The position numbers were made by a program, and so were the translations under genes. 43,536 bases of DNA, taken from assembly GCF_001074805.1 (NCBI RefSeq), contig NZ_JUPI01000054.1:1-43536 (forward strand). The letters run 5' to 3'. Below are positions 24,213-32,163 of the stretch, one piece after another. Source of the stretch: Streptococcus parasanguinis. Lineage in GTDB: Bacteria; Bacillota; Bacilli; Lactobacillales; Streptococcaceae. The number at the start of each line of letters is the position of its first letter. Within the stretch, counting starts at the first letter, position 1. The notes below the pieces were generated by a model, which saw only the letters and a program-made list of their open reading frames with translations, made no database searches and was not told where the DNA came from.

Positions 24213-24346
24213 CTCCAATCAATCTACAAAATAAAGTGTTTTTTGAACTTTTTTTGTATATTTACACACCAGTATACAGTGAAACCCTTGATTTTATGGG
24301 ATTTTTAAGGAATAAAAATTTTTTTTAAAAAAAATTACTATTATGC

Positions 24347-24400
24347 TTTACATACTAGTTGAGAAAGAGTATACTGATAGTGAGCAAACTAGTATGTAAA
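24347..24400 (+). promoter_or_regulatory. PadR-type operator and promoter with long inverted repeat
   Basis: TTTACATACTAGTT (24347-24360) and AACTAGTATGTAAA (24387-24400) are perfect 14-base inverted arms. The left arm contains the -35 TTTACA. The -10 TATACT (24370-24375) stands exactly 17 bases further on, between the arms. A third partial copy, AAACTAGT, follows at 24403-24410. Binding of the downstream PadR protein to both arms would close the promoter, so autorepression is the natural reading. Confidence 0.75.
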
Positions 24401-24438
24401 ACAAACTAGTGAAAAATGTGAAGAAAGAGGTGAGAAGG

Positions 24439-24768
24439 ATGAAAGAGTCCCAATTACTAAAGGGAGTCTTAGAGGGCTGTGTGCTGGAGATTATTTCTAA
24501 AAAGGCTATCTATGGCTATGAATTGATCCAAAGTCTCAAAGAGATGGGATTTGATAAGATTGTCGCTGGGACCATTTATCCCCTGCTTCAAAAGTTAGAA
24601 AAACAAGGAATTATTCATGGGGAAATGAGGCCGTCTCCAGATGGTCCCGATCGCAAGTATTTTTCACTCAGTGATGCTGGAAGAGAGCGCTTAGAGGAAT
24701 TTTGGTACCAGTGGCAGGAGTTAGTCACAAAAGTAGAACGTATCAAGAAGGAGGGAGAAGAATGGTAG
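24439..24768 (+). CDS. PadR family transcriptional regulator
   Basis: A 109-residue winged-helix repressor. Start 24439 is chosen because the family begins MKESQLLKGVLEGCVLEIIS; AGAGGTGA lies just upstream, and a longer in-frame start 30 bases earlier adds an atypical tail. The DNA-binding part includes YGYELIQSLKEMGF and TIYPLLQKLEKQGII, and the wing has GPDRKYFSLSDAG. A C-terminal helix allows dimerisation. Relatives respond to phenolic acids or drugs and repress their own operon. The palindromic arms over its promoter fit this. The stop overlaps the next start by 7 bases (ATGGTAG). Confidence 0.9.
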   Translation: MKESQLLKGVLEGCVLEIISKKAIYGYELIQSLKEMGFDKIVAGTIYPLLQKLEKQGIIHGEMRPSPDGPDRKYFSLSDAGRERLEEFWYQWQELVTKVERIKKEGEEW

Positions 24769-25562
24769 AAAGTTATACCGAAAAAATGTCAGATGAATTG
24801 ATTCATCTAAACAAAGAGGATCAAGTCTATGTGAAAAAAATGGTGGCCTATATTGGGGCCAAATCCTATTTTTATGATGATGAAGCACTCGGTGAACAAC
24901 TCTACAATATGGTTTGCGACCTGAAAGTTGCTGAAAAAGAAGGCATTCGGGCGGTGGATTATTTTGGAAAGGATCCACGGGCGATGGTGGATCAAGTTCT
25001 TTCAGACTTGCCTAAACGCTCTTTAGGATCTTACGTGGGACTCGTCTTCCTACTTGGAGTGATCTTGGTTGGCATGCGTTATTTAATGGATTTTACCTGG
25101 ATGACACCACTGAAAATCGAACCTTTGACCTATGTTGTCATTCTCCTCAATTTCTTGGTGTTCAGCCAGTTTATCACGTGGCTTTGGTCCAAACAGAGCT
25201 ATGGTGAAATGAAGTGGTCTTGGGCTATGTTTATCAGTGTGATCAGCCTGATGGTGTTTCTGAACATTGTACGACTATGTTCGATCTATTTTGGCCACAT
25301 TGGGAGTCTCTTCTTATCAGATGGTTGGGCGATTGTTCTCGCTGTCCTAGTCTTACTTTGGTTTACGGTCTTGGCTTTTAGAAGCAGGAATCGTCTGATG
25401 TCGAGTCTACTAGTCATGGCCCTGACTTTCCTAGTTACGGGATGCTGGATTCGTCTTGTGAATCAGGAAACTGCTCATTTAATAGGCTGGTTACTTCCTC
25501 TCATGGGACTAGTCCTGACCCTTATTGTATTTTGTCTCCAAAGAAAGAAGGAAGAAGCATGA
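24762..25562 (+). CDS. DUF1129-like membrane protein, first of a pair
   Basis: A 266-residue protein. The ATG at 24762 follows GAAGGAGGGAG and lies inside the end of the PadR gene, so an upstream in-frame start is rejected. A soluble N-terminal part (about 1-85) contains DDEALGEQLYNMVCDL and AVDYFGKDPRAMVDQVL. About six membrane segments follow. The N-terminal pattern recurs in the next gene, so the two are paralogues. Genes of this DUF1129 kind commonly accompany PadR regulators in lactic acid bacteria, but the role is unknown. Confidence 0.8.
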   Translation: MVESYTEKMSDELIHLNKEDQVYVKKMVAYIGAKSYFYDDEALGEQLYNMVCDLKVAEKEGIRAVDYFGKDPRAMVDQVLSDLPKRSLGSYVGLVFLLGVILVGMRYLMDFTWMTPLKIEPLTYVVILLNFLVFSQFITWLWSKQSYGEMKWSWAMFISVISLMVFLNIVRLCSIYFGHIGSLFLSDGWAIVLAVLVLLWFTVLAFRSRNRLMSSLLVMALTFLVTGCWIRLVNQETAHLIGWLLPLMGLVLTLIVFCLQRKKEEA

Positions 25563-26389
25563 AATCAGCAATGTATTTTGAAGAAACGCAGGCCTTGATG
25601 CAAACCTTTAGCCAGGAGGACCAAGCCTATTTCCAAGATCTCTGGGATTATTTCAATTTTGCAGGTTTCTTATATGAGGAGAAAGCCTTAAGAGAGCAGG
25701 TCTATAATCTAGCGCTAGATTTTTCGCAAGCAGGAGCGGATGGCTTAACGGCCAAGGACTATTTTGGTCTCGATCCAAAGGGAATGGCAGACCAAATCAT
25801 CGAAAATATGCCCAAAGAATCGACGCGGTCTGTTTTGAAATATGGGGCTATCTTTTCAGGTATTGTGATATTTTATCGCCTCTTAAGTGATTTTGCTTCT
25901 CAAGCGGTCCTTGTGATCAAGCCACTAGTCTATTTGACAGACATCATTTTGGGACTCCTAGCTGTTGGGATCATCTTCTATCTCCTTCGTCGTCTCATTT
26001 TTGCGGAGGAAAAAACGAAAAAAGCAATTTATGTAGTCTTTGTTCTAGTTCTAGGATTCTATTTTGTCGGTGAAATAGTAGGCGTCCGCTTCTTGCCTGC
26101 TTTTGCTTGGTTTGTAGTCCCTAGTCCTTGGGATGCCCTTCTCATGACAGGGGCTAGTGGAGCTCTCATTCTTTGGCAATGGAAAGAAGAGTTTGGACGA
26201 GCTTTCATCTTTCCTATCATCGCCTTTTTAGTGGTTGGATTCCTACATCGCTGGACCTTGGCACAAGGAGTTCAGAATCTTGGTATGACGGTTCTTCTGC
26301 CCACAGTGATCATCGTCTTTGGGCTAGTTATTTATTATTGGTTTACGATTCGTGCTTTGAAAAAGAATAGGACGGAAAGTGATAAATAG
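25559..26389 (+). CDS. DUF1129-like membrane protein, second of a pair
   Basis: A 276-residue protein. Start 25559 overlaps the previous stop as ATGA, with AAGGAAG upstream; a longer frame would run far inside the preceding gene. Residues 1-85 share with the neighbour the pattern EEKALREQVYNLALDF and AKDYFGLDPKGMADQI. About seven membrane segments follow. It completes a PadR-controlled three-gene operon, ended by the terminator hairpin of the repeat element at 26401. Confidence 0.8.
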   Translation: MKSAMYFEETQALMQTFSQEDQAYFQDLWDYFNFAGFLYEEKALREQVYNLALDFSQAGADGLTAKDYFGLDPKGMADQIIENMPKESTRSVLKYGAIFSGIVIFYRLLSDFASQAVLVIKPLVYLTDIILGLLAVGIIFYLLRRLIFAEEKTKKAIYVVFVLVLGFYFVGEIVGVRFLPAFAWFVVPSPWDALLMTGASGALILWQWKEEFGRAFIFPIIAFLVVGFLHRWTLAQGVQNLGMTVLLPTVIIVFGLVIYYWFTIRALKKNRTESDK

Positions 26390-26400
26390 TAAGAAAAGGG

Positions 26401-26625
26401 GGGCTGGGACAAAAGTCCTAGCCTCTCAATTGTTTTTGGATTGTCAAGCAAGACGCAGTAGTTGAGTGCTCAAAGCACTGCTTTGAGGTGGTAGATAGGA
26501 CTTGCTAAGCAAGTTTCCTAAGTAGTTGTTCGCTTTTCAAGTTCCAAAGATGCCCTACTCAACTGTGCGGAGGTGGGACGACGAAATCGAATTCTGACGA
26601 ATTACCGATTTCTGTCCCACTCTCT
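26401..26625 (-). repeat. Streptococcal intergenic repeat element, copy B
   Basis: It is in reverse orientation to the element at 1-178. Both ends match: GCTGGGACAAAAGTCCTAGC on the left as a terminator hairpin, and GTGGGACGACGAAATCGAAT with its partner GTCCCAC on the right. The inner part (about 26475-26555) is unrelated to that of copy A. The hairpin at the left end terminates the PadR operon. Confidence 0.85.
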
Positions 26626-26673
26626 TTCTTGTTCAAGTATGATAGAATAAACTCATTAGATGGGAGAATAGAT

Positions 26674-28065
26674 ATGAATTTATTTCGAAAAAAGGGACTT
26701 GGGCAAGTACACCCGGGTCTAAATCGCCATTTACGATTGTGGGATTTGATTATTTTAGGAATTGGTGCCATGGTGGGGACAGGGATCTTCACGATTACAG
26801 GGACTGCAGCCGCGAATTTAGCTGGTCCAGCCTTGATCATTTCGATTGTGATTGCGGCTTTTTGCGTTGGCTTATCTGCCCTCTTCTTTGCTGAATTTGC
26901 ATCTCGCATCCCTTCAACTGGTGGGGCCTATAGTTACCTCTATGCCATCTTTGGAGAGTTTCCAGCCTGGATTGCCGGTTGGTTGACCGTGATGGAATTT
27001 ATGACAGCTGTATCAGGGGTGGCTTCAGGTTGGGCCGCGTATTTCAAGGGCTTGTTGGCCAATCTTGGCTGGAGTCTGCCGACGGCTTTAAACGGGACTT
27101 TTGATCCAGCTAAGGGAACTTATGTGGATCTCTTGCCTATTTTGGTCATGGTCCTCGTCACAGCCTTAGTTCTTATGAATGCAAAAGCGGTCTTACGCTT
27201 TAATTCCTTGTTGGTCTTACTCAAGTTTTCCGCTCTTGCCTTGTTTATCCTTGTCGGGATTTTTCATCTAAACCCTGGCAACTGGGCAAACTTTGCCCCT
27301 TATGGATTTGGCGAAATCTATGGTGGTCAGACAGGGATTATGGCTGGAGCTTCGCTCATGTTCTTTGCCTTTCTAGGTTTTGAGTCCATTTCCATGGCGG
27401 TCGACGAAATCAAGGAACCACAAAAGAACGTCCCTCGTGGGATTGTCCTCAGTCTTTTGATCACAACTGTTCTTTATATCTTGGTCACCCTGGTTTTGAC
27501 CGGTATGGTTCCTTTTAAGAACTTAAATGTAGATGATGCAGTAGCCTTTGCCCTCCGTCAGGTCGGAGCCGGCTGGGCTGGAAATTATGTATCGCTGGTA
27601 GCGATTTTGACCCTAATTACTGTCTGCATTTCCATGACCTTTGCCCTCTCACGGATGATTTATAGTTTGGCGCGGGATGGTCTCTTACCAAAAGCTATGA
27701 AACAGCTCGATCCAAAAACCAGAATTCCAAAAAATGCAACACTAGTAGCTGGATCGATAGCTGCCATTGCTGGTGGAGTCTTTCCACTTGCAAGTATCGC
27801 TTCCTTTTTAAATATTTGTACCTTGGCTTACCTGGTTATGTTGGCCCTTGCCCTCTTGAAATTGCGCAAGGAACACGGGGCTCCTGGACCTGGTGAATTT
27901 AAAACACCCTTGGTTCCAGTCTTGCCAATCCTATCGATTGTGGTCTGTCTGTCCTTTATGACCCAGTATTCCCTATCGACCTGGCTGGCCTTCGGAGTTG
28001 CTCTCTTGATTGGTGTCGGAATTTATTTCGGTTATGGCTATCGCCATTCAGAAGAAAATCAATAA
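26674..28065 (+). CDS. Amino acid permease (APC superfamily, CAT-like)
   Basis: A 463-residue transporter with about 12 membrane segments. GGGAGA precedes the ATG at 26674; longer in-frame starts have no ribosome site and lack homology. The opening LRLWDLIILGIGAMVGTGIF is the signature of helix 1 (GxGxxxGxGIF) in APC transporters. SRIPSTGGAYSYLY marks helix 3, and FFAFLGFESISMAVDEIKEP is the conserved loop after helix 6. The pattern fits cationic-amino-acid-type permeases such as B. subtilis YfnA/YhdG, with uptake driven by protons. The exact substrate is open. It is a single-gene unit between the repeat element and a terminator. Confidence 0.9.
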   Translation: MNLFRKKGLGQVHPGLNRHLRLWDLIILGIGAMVGTGIFTITGTAAANLAGPALIISIVIAAFCVGLSALFFAEFASRIPSTGGAYSYLYAIFGEFPAWIAGWLTVMEFMTAVSGVASGWAAYFKGLLANLGWSLPTALNGTFDPAKGTYVDLLPILVMVLVTALVLMNAKAVLRFNSLLVLLKFSALALFILVGIFHLNPGNWANFAPYGFGEIYGGQTGIMAGASLMFFAFLGFESISMAVDEIKEPQKNVPRGIVLSLLITTVLYILVTLVLTGMVPFKNLNVDDAVAFALRQVGAGWAGNYVSLVAILTLITVCISMTFALSRMIYSLARDGLLPKAMKQLDPKTRIPKNATLVAGSIAAIAGGVFPLASIASFLNICTLAYLVMLALALLKLRKEHGAPGPGEFKTPLVPVLPILSIVVCLSFMTQYSLSTWLAFGVALLIGVGIYFGYGYRHSEENQ

Positions 28066-28071
28066 AAGATG

Positions 28072-28103
28072 AAAGCTAGAGTAGAAGAACTCTGGCTTTT
28101 TGT
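28072..28103 (+). terminator. Rho-independent terminator
   Basis: AAAGCTAGAGT pairs with ACTCTGGCTTT (one G-T pair), followed by T residues. Confidence 0.8.
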
Positions 28104-28122
28104 ATAGGGAAAGCTCTTTTTT

Positions 28123-28131
28123 TGGTATAAT
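28123..28131 (+). promoter_or_regulatory. Extended -10 promoter of the DUF2829/SDR operon
   Basis: TGGTATAAT is a perfect extended -10, 38 bases before the ATG at 28170. Confidence 0.6.
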
Positions 28132-28169
28132 AAAGGGAGAAAGTTAACTAGATAACAAAGGAGAAAAAC

Positions 28170-28406
28170 ATGACATTTGAAGAGATTTTACCAGGCTTAA
28201 AGGCTAAGAAAAAATATGTGCGAACCGGTTGGGGTGGAGCAGAAAACTATGTCCAATTGTTTGATACCATTGAGCAAAATGGGGTGGCTCTAGAAGTGAC
28301 ACCTTATTTCCTCATCAATGTCTCTGGTGAGGGTGAAGGTTTCTCCATGTGGAGTCCAACCCCTTGTGATGTCTTAGCGACAGATTGGGTGGAAGTCCAT
28401 GACTAA
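28170..28406 (+). CDS. DUF2829 domain protein
   Basis: A 78-residue protein matching the small DUF2829 family, common in phages and firmicutes. It has TFEEILPGLKAKKKYVRTGW at the start, then PYFLINVSGEGEGFSMWSPT and a final DVLATDWVEV. The pattern of a conserved RxGW, then W and P, and a terminal DWxxV is typical. The biochemical role is not known. AAAGGAG precedes the ATG. The end overlaps the SDR gene by 8 bases, so both share a transcript. Confidence 0.85.
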   Translation: MTFEEILPGLKAKKKYVRTGWGGAENYVQLFDTIEQNGVALEVTPYFLINVSGEGEGFSMWSPTPCDVLATDWVEVHD

Positions 28407-29097
28407 AAGGGTCTTGATTACAGGAGTGAGCTCCGGGATTGGTTTGGCTCAAGCTCGTCTCTTTCTAGAAAAGGGCTACCAGGTTTATGGGGTGGATCAG
28501 GGAGCGGATCCACAGTTAGCGGGTGCTTTCCATTTCTTACAACGGGACTTAACTCTTGATTTGACGCCAATTTTTGACTGGTGTCCAGAGGTCGATGTCT
28601 TGTGCAATACGGCTGGGGTCTTGGATGACTACAAACCGCTCCTTGAGCAAAGCGCTCAGGAGATTCAGGAGATCTTTGAGATCAACTATGTGACTCCGGT
28701 AGAGCTGACACGGTATTATCTGACTAAAATGTTGGAGAAGAAGCAAGGGATTATCATCAATATGTGCTCCATTGCTTCTAGCCTAGCAGGAGGTGGCGGT
28801 CACGCTTATACTTCCTCCAAGCATGCTTTAGCAGGTTTTACCAAGCAGTTGGCTCTAGATTATGCAGAAGCTGGTATTCAAGTCTTTGGGATTGCTCCTG
28901 GGGCTGTCAAAACAGGTATGACCGCAGCGGATTTTGAACCAGGTGGATTGGCTGACTGGGTAGCCAGTGAAACCCCCATCAAGCGCTGGATAGAGCCAGA
29001 AGAAGTGGCGGAAGTCAGCCTCTTTTTGGCTAGTGGAAAGGTGTCTGCCATGCAGGGGCAAATCCTGACGATTGATGGTGGTTGGAGTTTGAAGTAG
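28399..29097 (+). CDS. Short-chain dehydrogenase/reductase
   Basis: A 232-residue SDR enzyme. The cofactor site is TGVSSGIG at about 8-15, and NTAG at about 70-73 replaces the usual NNAG. The catalytic set is Ser (MCSIASS), Tyr and Lys in YTSSK. IAPGAVKTGM matches the PG motif and the C-terminal ILTIDGGWS is standard. Length and motifs fit the 3-oxoacyl-ACP reductase-like classical group, but fatty acid synthesis is unlikely outside the fab cluster, so a different oxidoreductase role is probable. The nucleotide-binding residue after strand 2 (YGVDQG) is Asp, suggesting NAD(H). It is translated with the DUF2829 gene by overlap. Confidence 0.88.
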   Translation: MTKRVLITGVSSGIGLAQARLFLEKGYQVYGVDQGADPQLAGAFHFLQRDLTLDLTPIFDWCPEVDVLCNTAGVLDDYKPLLEQSAQEIQEIFEINYVTPVELTRYYLTKMLEKKQGIIINMCSIASSLAGGGGHAYTSSKHALAGFTKQLALDYAEAGIQVFGIAPGAVKTGMTAADFEPGGLADWVASETPIKRWIEPEEVAEVSLFLASGKVSAMQGQILTIDGGWSLK

Positions 29098-29305
29098 GAG
29101 GATGAAAAAACAGGAGTTAAAATCTTGCTAAGAAATATAATTGTTTTTTCCTTAAAAACACAGGGATAATAACAATTATGAAGATAACTGAGGGTAAGTT
29201 CAGAAGAACTTTTTGAATGGGCTACCTGAAACCTTAAGAGATTGTTTTAGAAGAAACGAATAGTACAATTGATTTGCTAAGTTATTGTGGAATGAAGGTG
29301 AAGTC
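29098..29305 (+). other. AT-rich intergenic stretch upstream of ABC transporter
   Basis: The 208 bases hold three tiny frames starting at 29102 (MKKQELKSC), 29179 (MKITEGKFRRTF) and about 29216 (MGYLKP). The first begins right after AGGAGG, but with too little spacing. A weak -10 TACAAT is near 29268. No conserved element is recognised. It marks the change to the AT-rich transporter genes. Confidence 0.3.
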
Positions 29306-29965
29306 ATGATTAAATTAGTGAATGTTACTAAATGTTTTAGTGATGGATCGAATGTCAGATATATTTTCAAAAATTGTAATTTTGAATTTAAAAAAGGTAG
29401 CACGACTGCAATAGTTGGCCGTTCTGGATTAGGAAAAACTACTCTTGTTAAATTAATATTAGGGATTACCAGTTTAAATGAGGGGGATATCTTAGTCTGT
29501 GGTAGTTCCATTTTAGATATGAAAAATTTGAGTAAGGTAAGGCGTAGGAATATTGGCTGTGTCTTCCAAAACTTTAATTTGATTTCAGGTTTCACGGTGA
29601 AAGAGAATATTCTACTTCCAAGATATTTTTTTGAAAATGGAGAGAATAACATTAACGAAATTTGTAACACTCTAGGTCTTTCAAAGGAAATGTTAAGCAA
29701 GAGTATTGATAAGATTAGTGGAGGTGAAAAACAAAGAGTTGCCTTGGCAAGAGCTCTTATTAATAATCCAGAAATATTGATAGCAGATGAACCTACTGGT
29801 AATTTAGACGCTGCTAACGAACAAAATATAATAGAATTGTTGAAGCGGATCAATGAGGAGTTAGGTATCACGATTATAACAGTAACTCATAGTGATAAGG
29901 TGGCGAATAGTATGCAGTCTATTTGCACAGTTGTTGATGGCAAAATTGAGTACGTAAGGAGATGA
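29306..29965 (+). CDS. MacB-type ABC transporter ATPase
   Basis: A 219-residue ATPase. Start 29306 follows AAGGTG; an upstream in-frame TTG would add only seven residues. Walker A is GRSGLGKTT at about 35-43, the Q-loop is VFQNFNLI, the signature is ISGGEKQRVALARAL, and Walker B is ILIADEPTGNLD. These are typical of the LolD/MacB/FtsE group, which work with FtsX-type permeases in peptide export or mechanical signalling. The gene is much AT-richer than the SDR gene before it, suggesting acquisition. It is four bases from the permease gene. Confidence 0.88.
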   Translation: MIKLVNVTKCFSDGSNVRYIFKNCNFEFKKGSTTAIVGRSGLGKTTLVKLILGITSLNEGDILVCGSSILDMKNLSKVRRRNIGCVFQNFNLISGFTVKENILLPRYFFENGENNINEICNTLGLSKEMLSKSIDKISGGEKQRVALARALINNPEILIADEPTGNLDAANEQNIIELLKRINEELGITIITVTHSDKVANSMQSICTVVDGKIEYVRR

Positions 29966-29969
29966 TAAA

Positions 29970-31172
29970 ATGAATCATTCCATATTATTCATTGCTAAAA
30001 GAGATTTAGAAGTTAACAAACGAAGATATAGATTAGTTCGATTGTCAATAGCGATCTCTGTTTTGCTAATTGTTTTAGTGATGCTCATTTCTAATTCTTT
30101 CTATAATAAAATGATTAAAGAAATGACTGTAGCAAATAAAAATGTTGTTACTGTTGCCTTTGGTAATAAAGAAAATTCTCTGAATTATAAAGCTTTACCT
30201 TTATTTTCTAGTGATGATATTGATCGAGTTAAAAAAATTGATGAAGTAAAAAATATTACAGGTGTGAAACTACTATTTACGGATGATATCAAATTCCAAA
30301 ATGGCAAAACATCGGTTTCCAATACCATCCATTGTTTAGAAGAAAAGTATTTAAAAAACCTGAATATTAGAATTGCTGAAGGAAAATTTCCAGAGAAGGA
30401 CAATGAAATATTAATCGGAGATTCCGTACACAAGGCTACATCAATGAATGTCGGAGATACGGTGACTATTAAGATTGATAATCATTATGTAAAATTTGTA
30501 ATTTCTGGCATTATAGACAAGCAAGAAGCGCAGTTATTTTCTACCTTGCCAACAGAAATAAATCAAATGATGGCAATCAATGTAAAAAGTAGTAGCGTTT
30601 CATCAAATAAGTATTACTATCTGAATGCTACTGTAAAAAATGGAACCGATTTAAATGAAGTAGCAAACAAGATCGAAAAGACTGTTTTAAAAAATGAAAA
30701 TTTAAAACAATCTTTATCAGGGACAGGATTAGATGTTGTTGTAGCAACACAACAGGATGTTATCAATATGCTATCCAGATGGTTTTCCTACATCGACCTT
30801 TTTATCCTCTTAATCATAGTTCTTATCTCTATTGTAGCGATTATTAATATCATCAATATTCTAGCCATTACCATTCAGGAGAATCATAAACAGATCGCAA
30901 CTTTTAAAATCATCGGTGCATCTGATCGACAGATAAAAAGAATATATTTATTTGAAAGCTTTATGATGGGAGTACGAGGTACAAGCGCGGGATTGGTGAT
31001 AGGAATTGCTATTTCTTATTTGATCATCTTTTTGAGTGGATTGCCACTAGATATTGAACTTACCAGATTGTTGTTCCCGGTATTAATAGGGATACTCACT
31101 TCAGTTTTTGCAGGATTATTGGTATCTAGAAAAATTACTAAAATTGATATTGAAAAGGTATTAAATCAATAG
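29970..31172 (+). CDS. MacB/FtsX-type ABC transporter permease
   Basis: A 400-residue permease. One N-terminal membrane segment (about 25-47) is followed by an extracellular MacB_PCD-type domain (about 48-265) and three C-terminal membrane segments (about 270-390) forming the FtsX domain, including IINIINILAITIQENHKQIA, then the cytoplasmic loop FKIIGASDRQIKRIYLFESF. AAGGAG at 29957 precedes the ATG. It pairs with the upstream ATPase and is equally AT-rich. No accessory protein, bacteriocin gene or regulator is recognised nearby. The substrate is unknown; small peptide export is plausible for the group. Confidence 0.87.
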   Translation: MNHSILFIAKRDLEVNKRRYRLVRLSIAISVLLIVLVMLISNSFYNKMIKEMTVANKNVVTVAFGNKENSLNYKALPLFSSDDIDRVKKIDEVKNITGVKLLFTDDIKFQNGKTSVSNTIHCLEEKYLKNLNIRIAEGKFPEKDNEILIGDSVHKATSMNVGDTVTIKIDNHYVKFVISGIIDKQEAQLFSTLPTEINQMMAINVKSSSVSSNKYYYLNATVKNGTDLNEVANKIEKTVLKNENLKQSLSGTGLDVVVATQQDVINMLSRWFSYIDLFILLIIVLISIVAIINIINILAITIQENHKQIATFKIIGASDRQIKRIYLFESFMMGVRGTSAGLVIGIAISYLIIFLSGLPLDIELTRLLFPVLIGILTSVFAGLLVSRKITKIDIEKVLNQ

Positions 31173-31271
31173 AGAAGAAATGATTAGGGTCAATAAGAGA
31201 TGGTGTTGCAAAAAGAATAGCTATACTGGTTTCACTATCGACTGAGCTTTGAATGAAAGTAGGAGGATTTG

Positions 31272-31523
31272 ATGGAAATCAAAAATCACTTTGGCGTCTA
31301 CGGAGTCTGTCTTCAAGAAGGGAAACTGCTCTGCATTGAAAAAACGAGAGGACCTTATCAACATCGTTTTGATTTACCGGGTGGTAGCCAAGAACTAGGG
31401 GAAGGGCTGACTGAGACTCTCAGGAGAGAAGTTCTGGAAGAGACAGGTTATACGCTAAGTCATTATTCAAATCCTAGGATGTATGACATGATGGTTCAAG
31501 AAGAGGGCAAGACTTCTGTCTAA
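31272..31523 (+). pseudogene. Truncated Nudix hydrolase
   Basis: An 83-residue frame with AGGAGG at 31261-31266; the ATG at 31272 is preferred to the TTG just before it. It contains the full Nudix box (GGSQELGEGLTETLRREVLE then ETGY), which binds the metal and the diphosphate. Related streptococcal proteins are about 140-155 residues, so the C-terminal half is missing after EEGKTSV. The stop falls in sequence with no further homology. It is probably non-functional, since the remaining strands and helix of the fold are lost. Confidence 0.75.
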
Positions 31524-31588
31524 GACGGTTGATTGAGCGGTCAATATGGGTTGAAAAAGTAAAATAATAAAGTAAAATAATAAGGATA

Positions 31589-31626
31589 AAATGAGTCTAG
31601 TAAAACCGCTAGGCTCATTTTCTATT
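31589..31626 (+). terminator. Rho-independent terminator
   Basis: AAATGAGTCTAG pairs with CTAGGCTCATTT (one G-T pair) followed by a T-rich run. It precedes the immunity array. A 13-base direct repeat AAAGTAAAATAAT stands just upstream. Confidence 0.7.
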
Positions 31627-31651
31627 TTAGCTTTATGGAAAGGGAATCTTA

Positions 31652-31660
31652 TGGTATGAT
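31652..31660 (+). promoter_or_regulatory. Extended -10 promoter of the immunity array
   Basis: TGGTATGAT is an extended -10 with one change, 36 bases before the first possible start at 31696. No strong terminator was noticed inside the next 9 kb, so a long transcript is possible. Confidence 0.5.
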
Positions 31661-31725
31661 AGCCTAAAAGGGACCTGTAATATGGAGGTCAAACTATGGA
31701 AAGAGAGACTCAAAAAGGAGAAGGG

Positions 31726-32145
31726 ATGCTAGTATTAACAGACACAGATCCAGCTATTTCAAGCGAAGATTTTTTACAATTTGAGGAGATTCTTGGAAAG
31801 AAATTGCCAAAATCTATGATGGATTTTTATCTCAAGTACAACGGTGGCCAGCCCCAAGTAAGGGGTGTTCACGATGATTATCATCTCTTTCCTTTCAATT
31901 CCTTTGATTCACTTGAAGAGATGAGGAAGTCTATGAAATGGTTTGACGATGAGGCTGTGCCTACGGGATTTAAGGCTACAGACCTTCTCCATTTTGCCTA
32001 TGATCCTGGATCAGGCAACTATGCTCTTTCTTTAAGGGCAGAAGATTATGGCAAGGTTTACTTCTATGTTTTAGAAGAAAAAGCTGAGTTGTATGGTCAA
32101 TGGCCATCTTTTGAGGTTTTTTTGAATTCCTTTGTTGAAGAGTGA
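31726..32145 (+). CDS. SMI1/KNR4 (SUKH) family immunity protein
   Basis: A 139-residue protein from 31726, chosen because SUKH proteins usually begin shortly before the FE..LG.KLP motif and because AAAAAGGAG lies 6 bases upstream; an alternative ATG at 31696 with its own GGAGG would add ten residues. The core is FEEILGKKLPKSMMDFYLKYNGGQ, then FDDEAVPTGFKATDLLHFA and DPGSGNYALSL, with the terminal SFEVFLNSF. This is the standard SUKH-1 layout. SUKH proteins neutralise nuclease and other toxins of polymorphic toxin systems. The target toxin is not present. Confidence 0.88.
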   Translation: MLVLTDTDPAISSEDFLQFEEILGKKLPKSMMDFYLKYNGGQPQVRGVHDDYHLFPFNSFDSLEEMRKSMKWFDDEAVPTGFKATDLLHFAYDPGSGNYALSLRAEDYGKVYFYVLEEKAELYGQWPSFEVFLNSFVEE

Positions 32146-32163
32146 GACTAAAAAGGAGAAGAG

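Noticed and set aside
29200-29871. A 223-codon frame on the minus strand
   Set aside because: It lies exactly opposite the ABC ATPase gene, whose Walker and signature motifs are clear. The minus-strand product has no recognisable domain.
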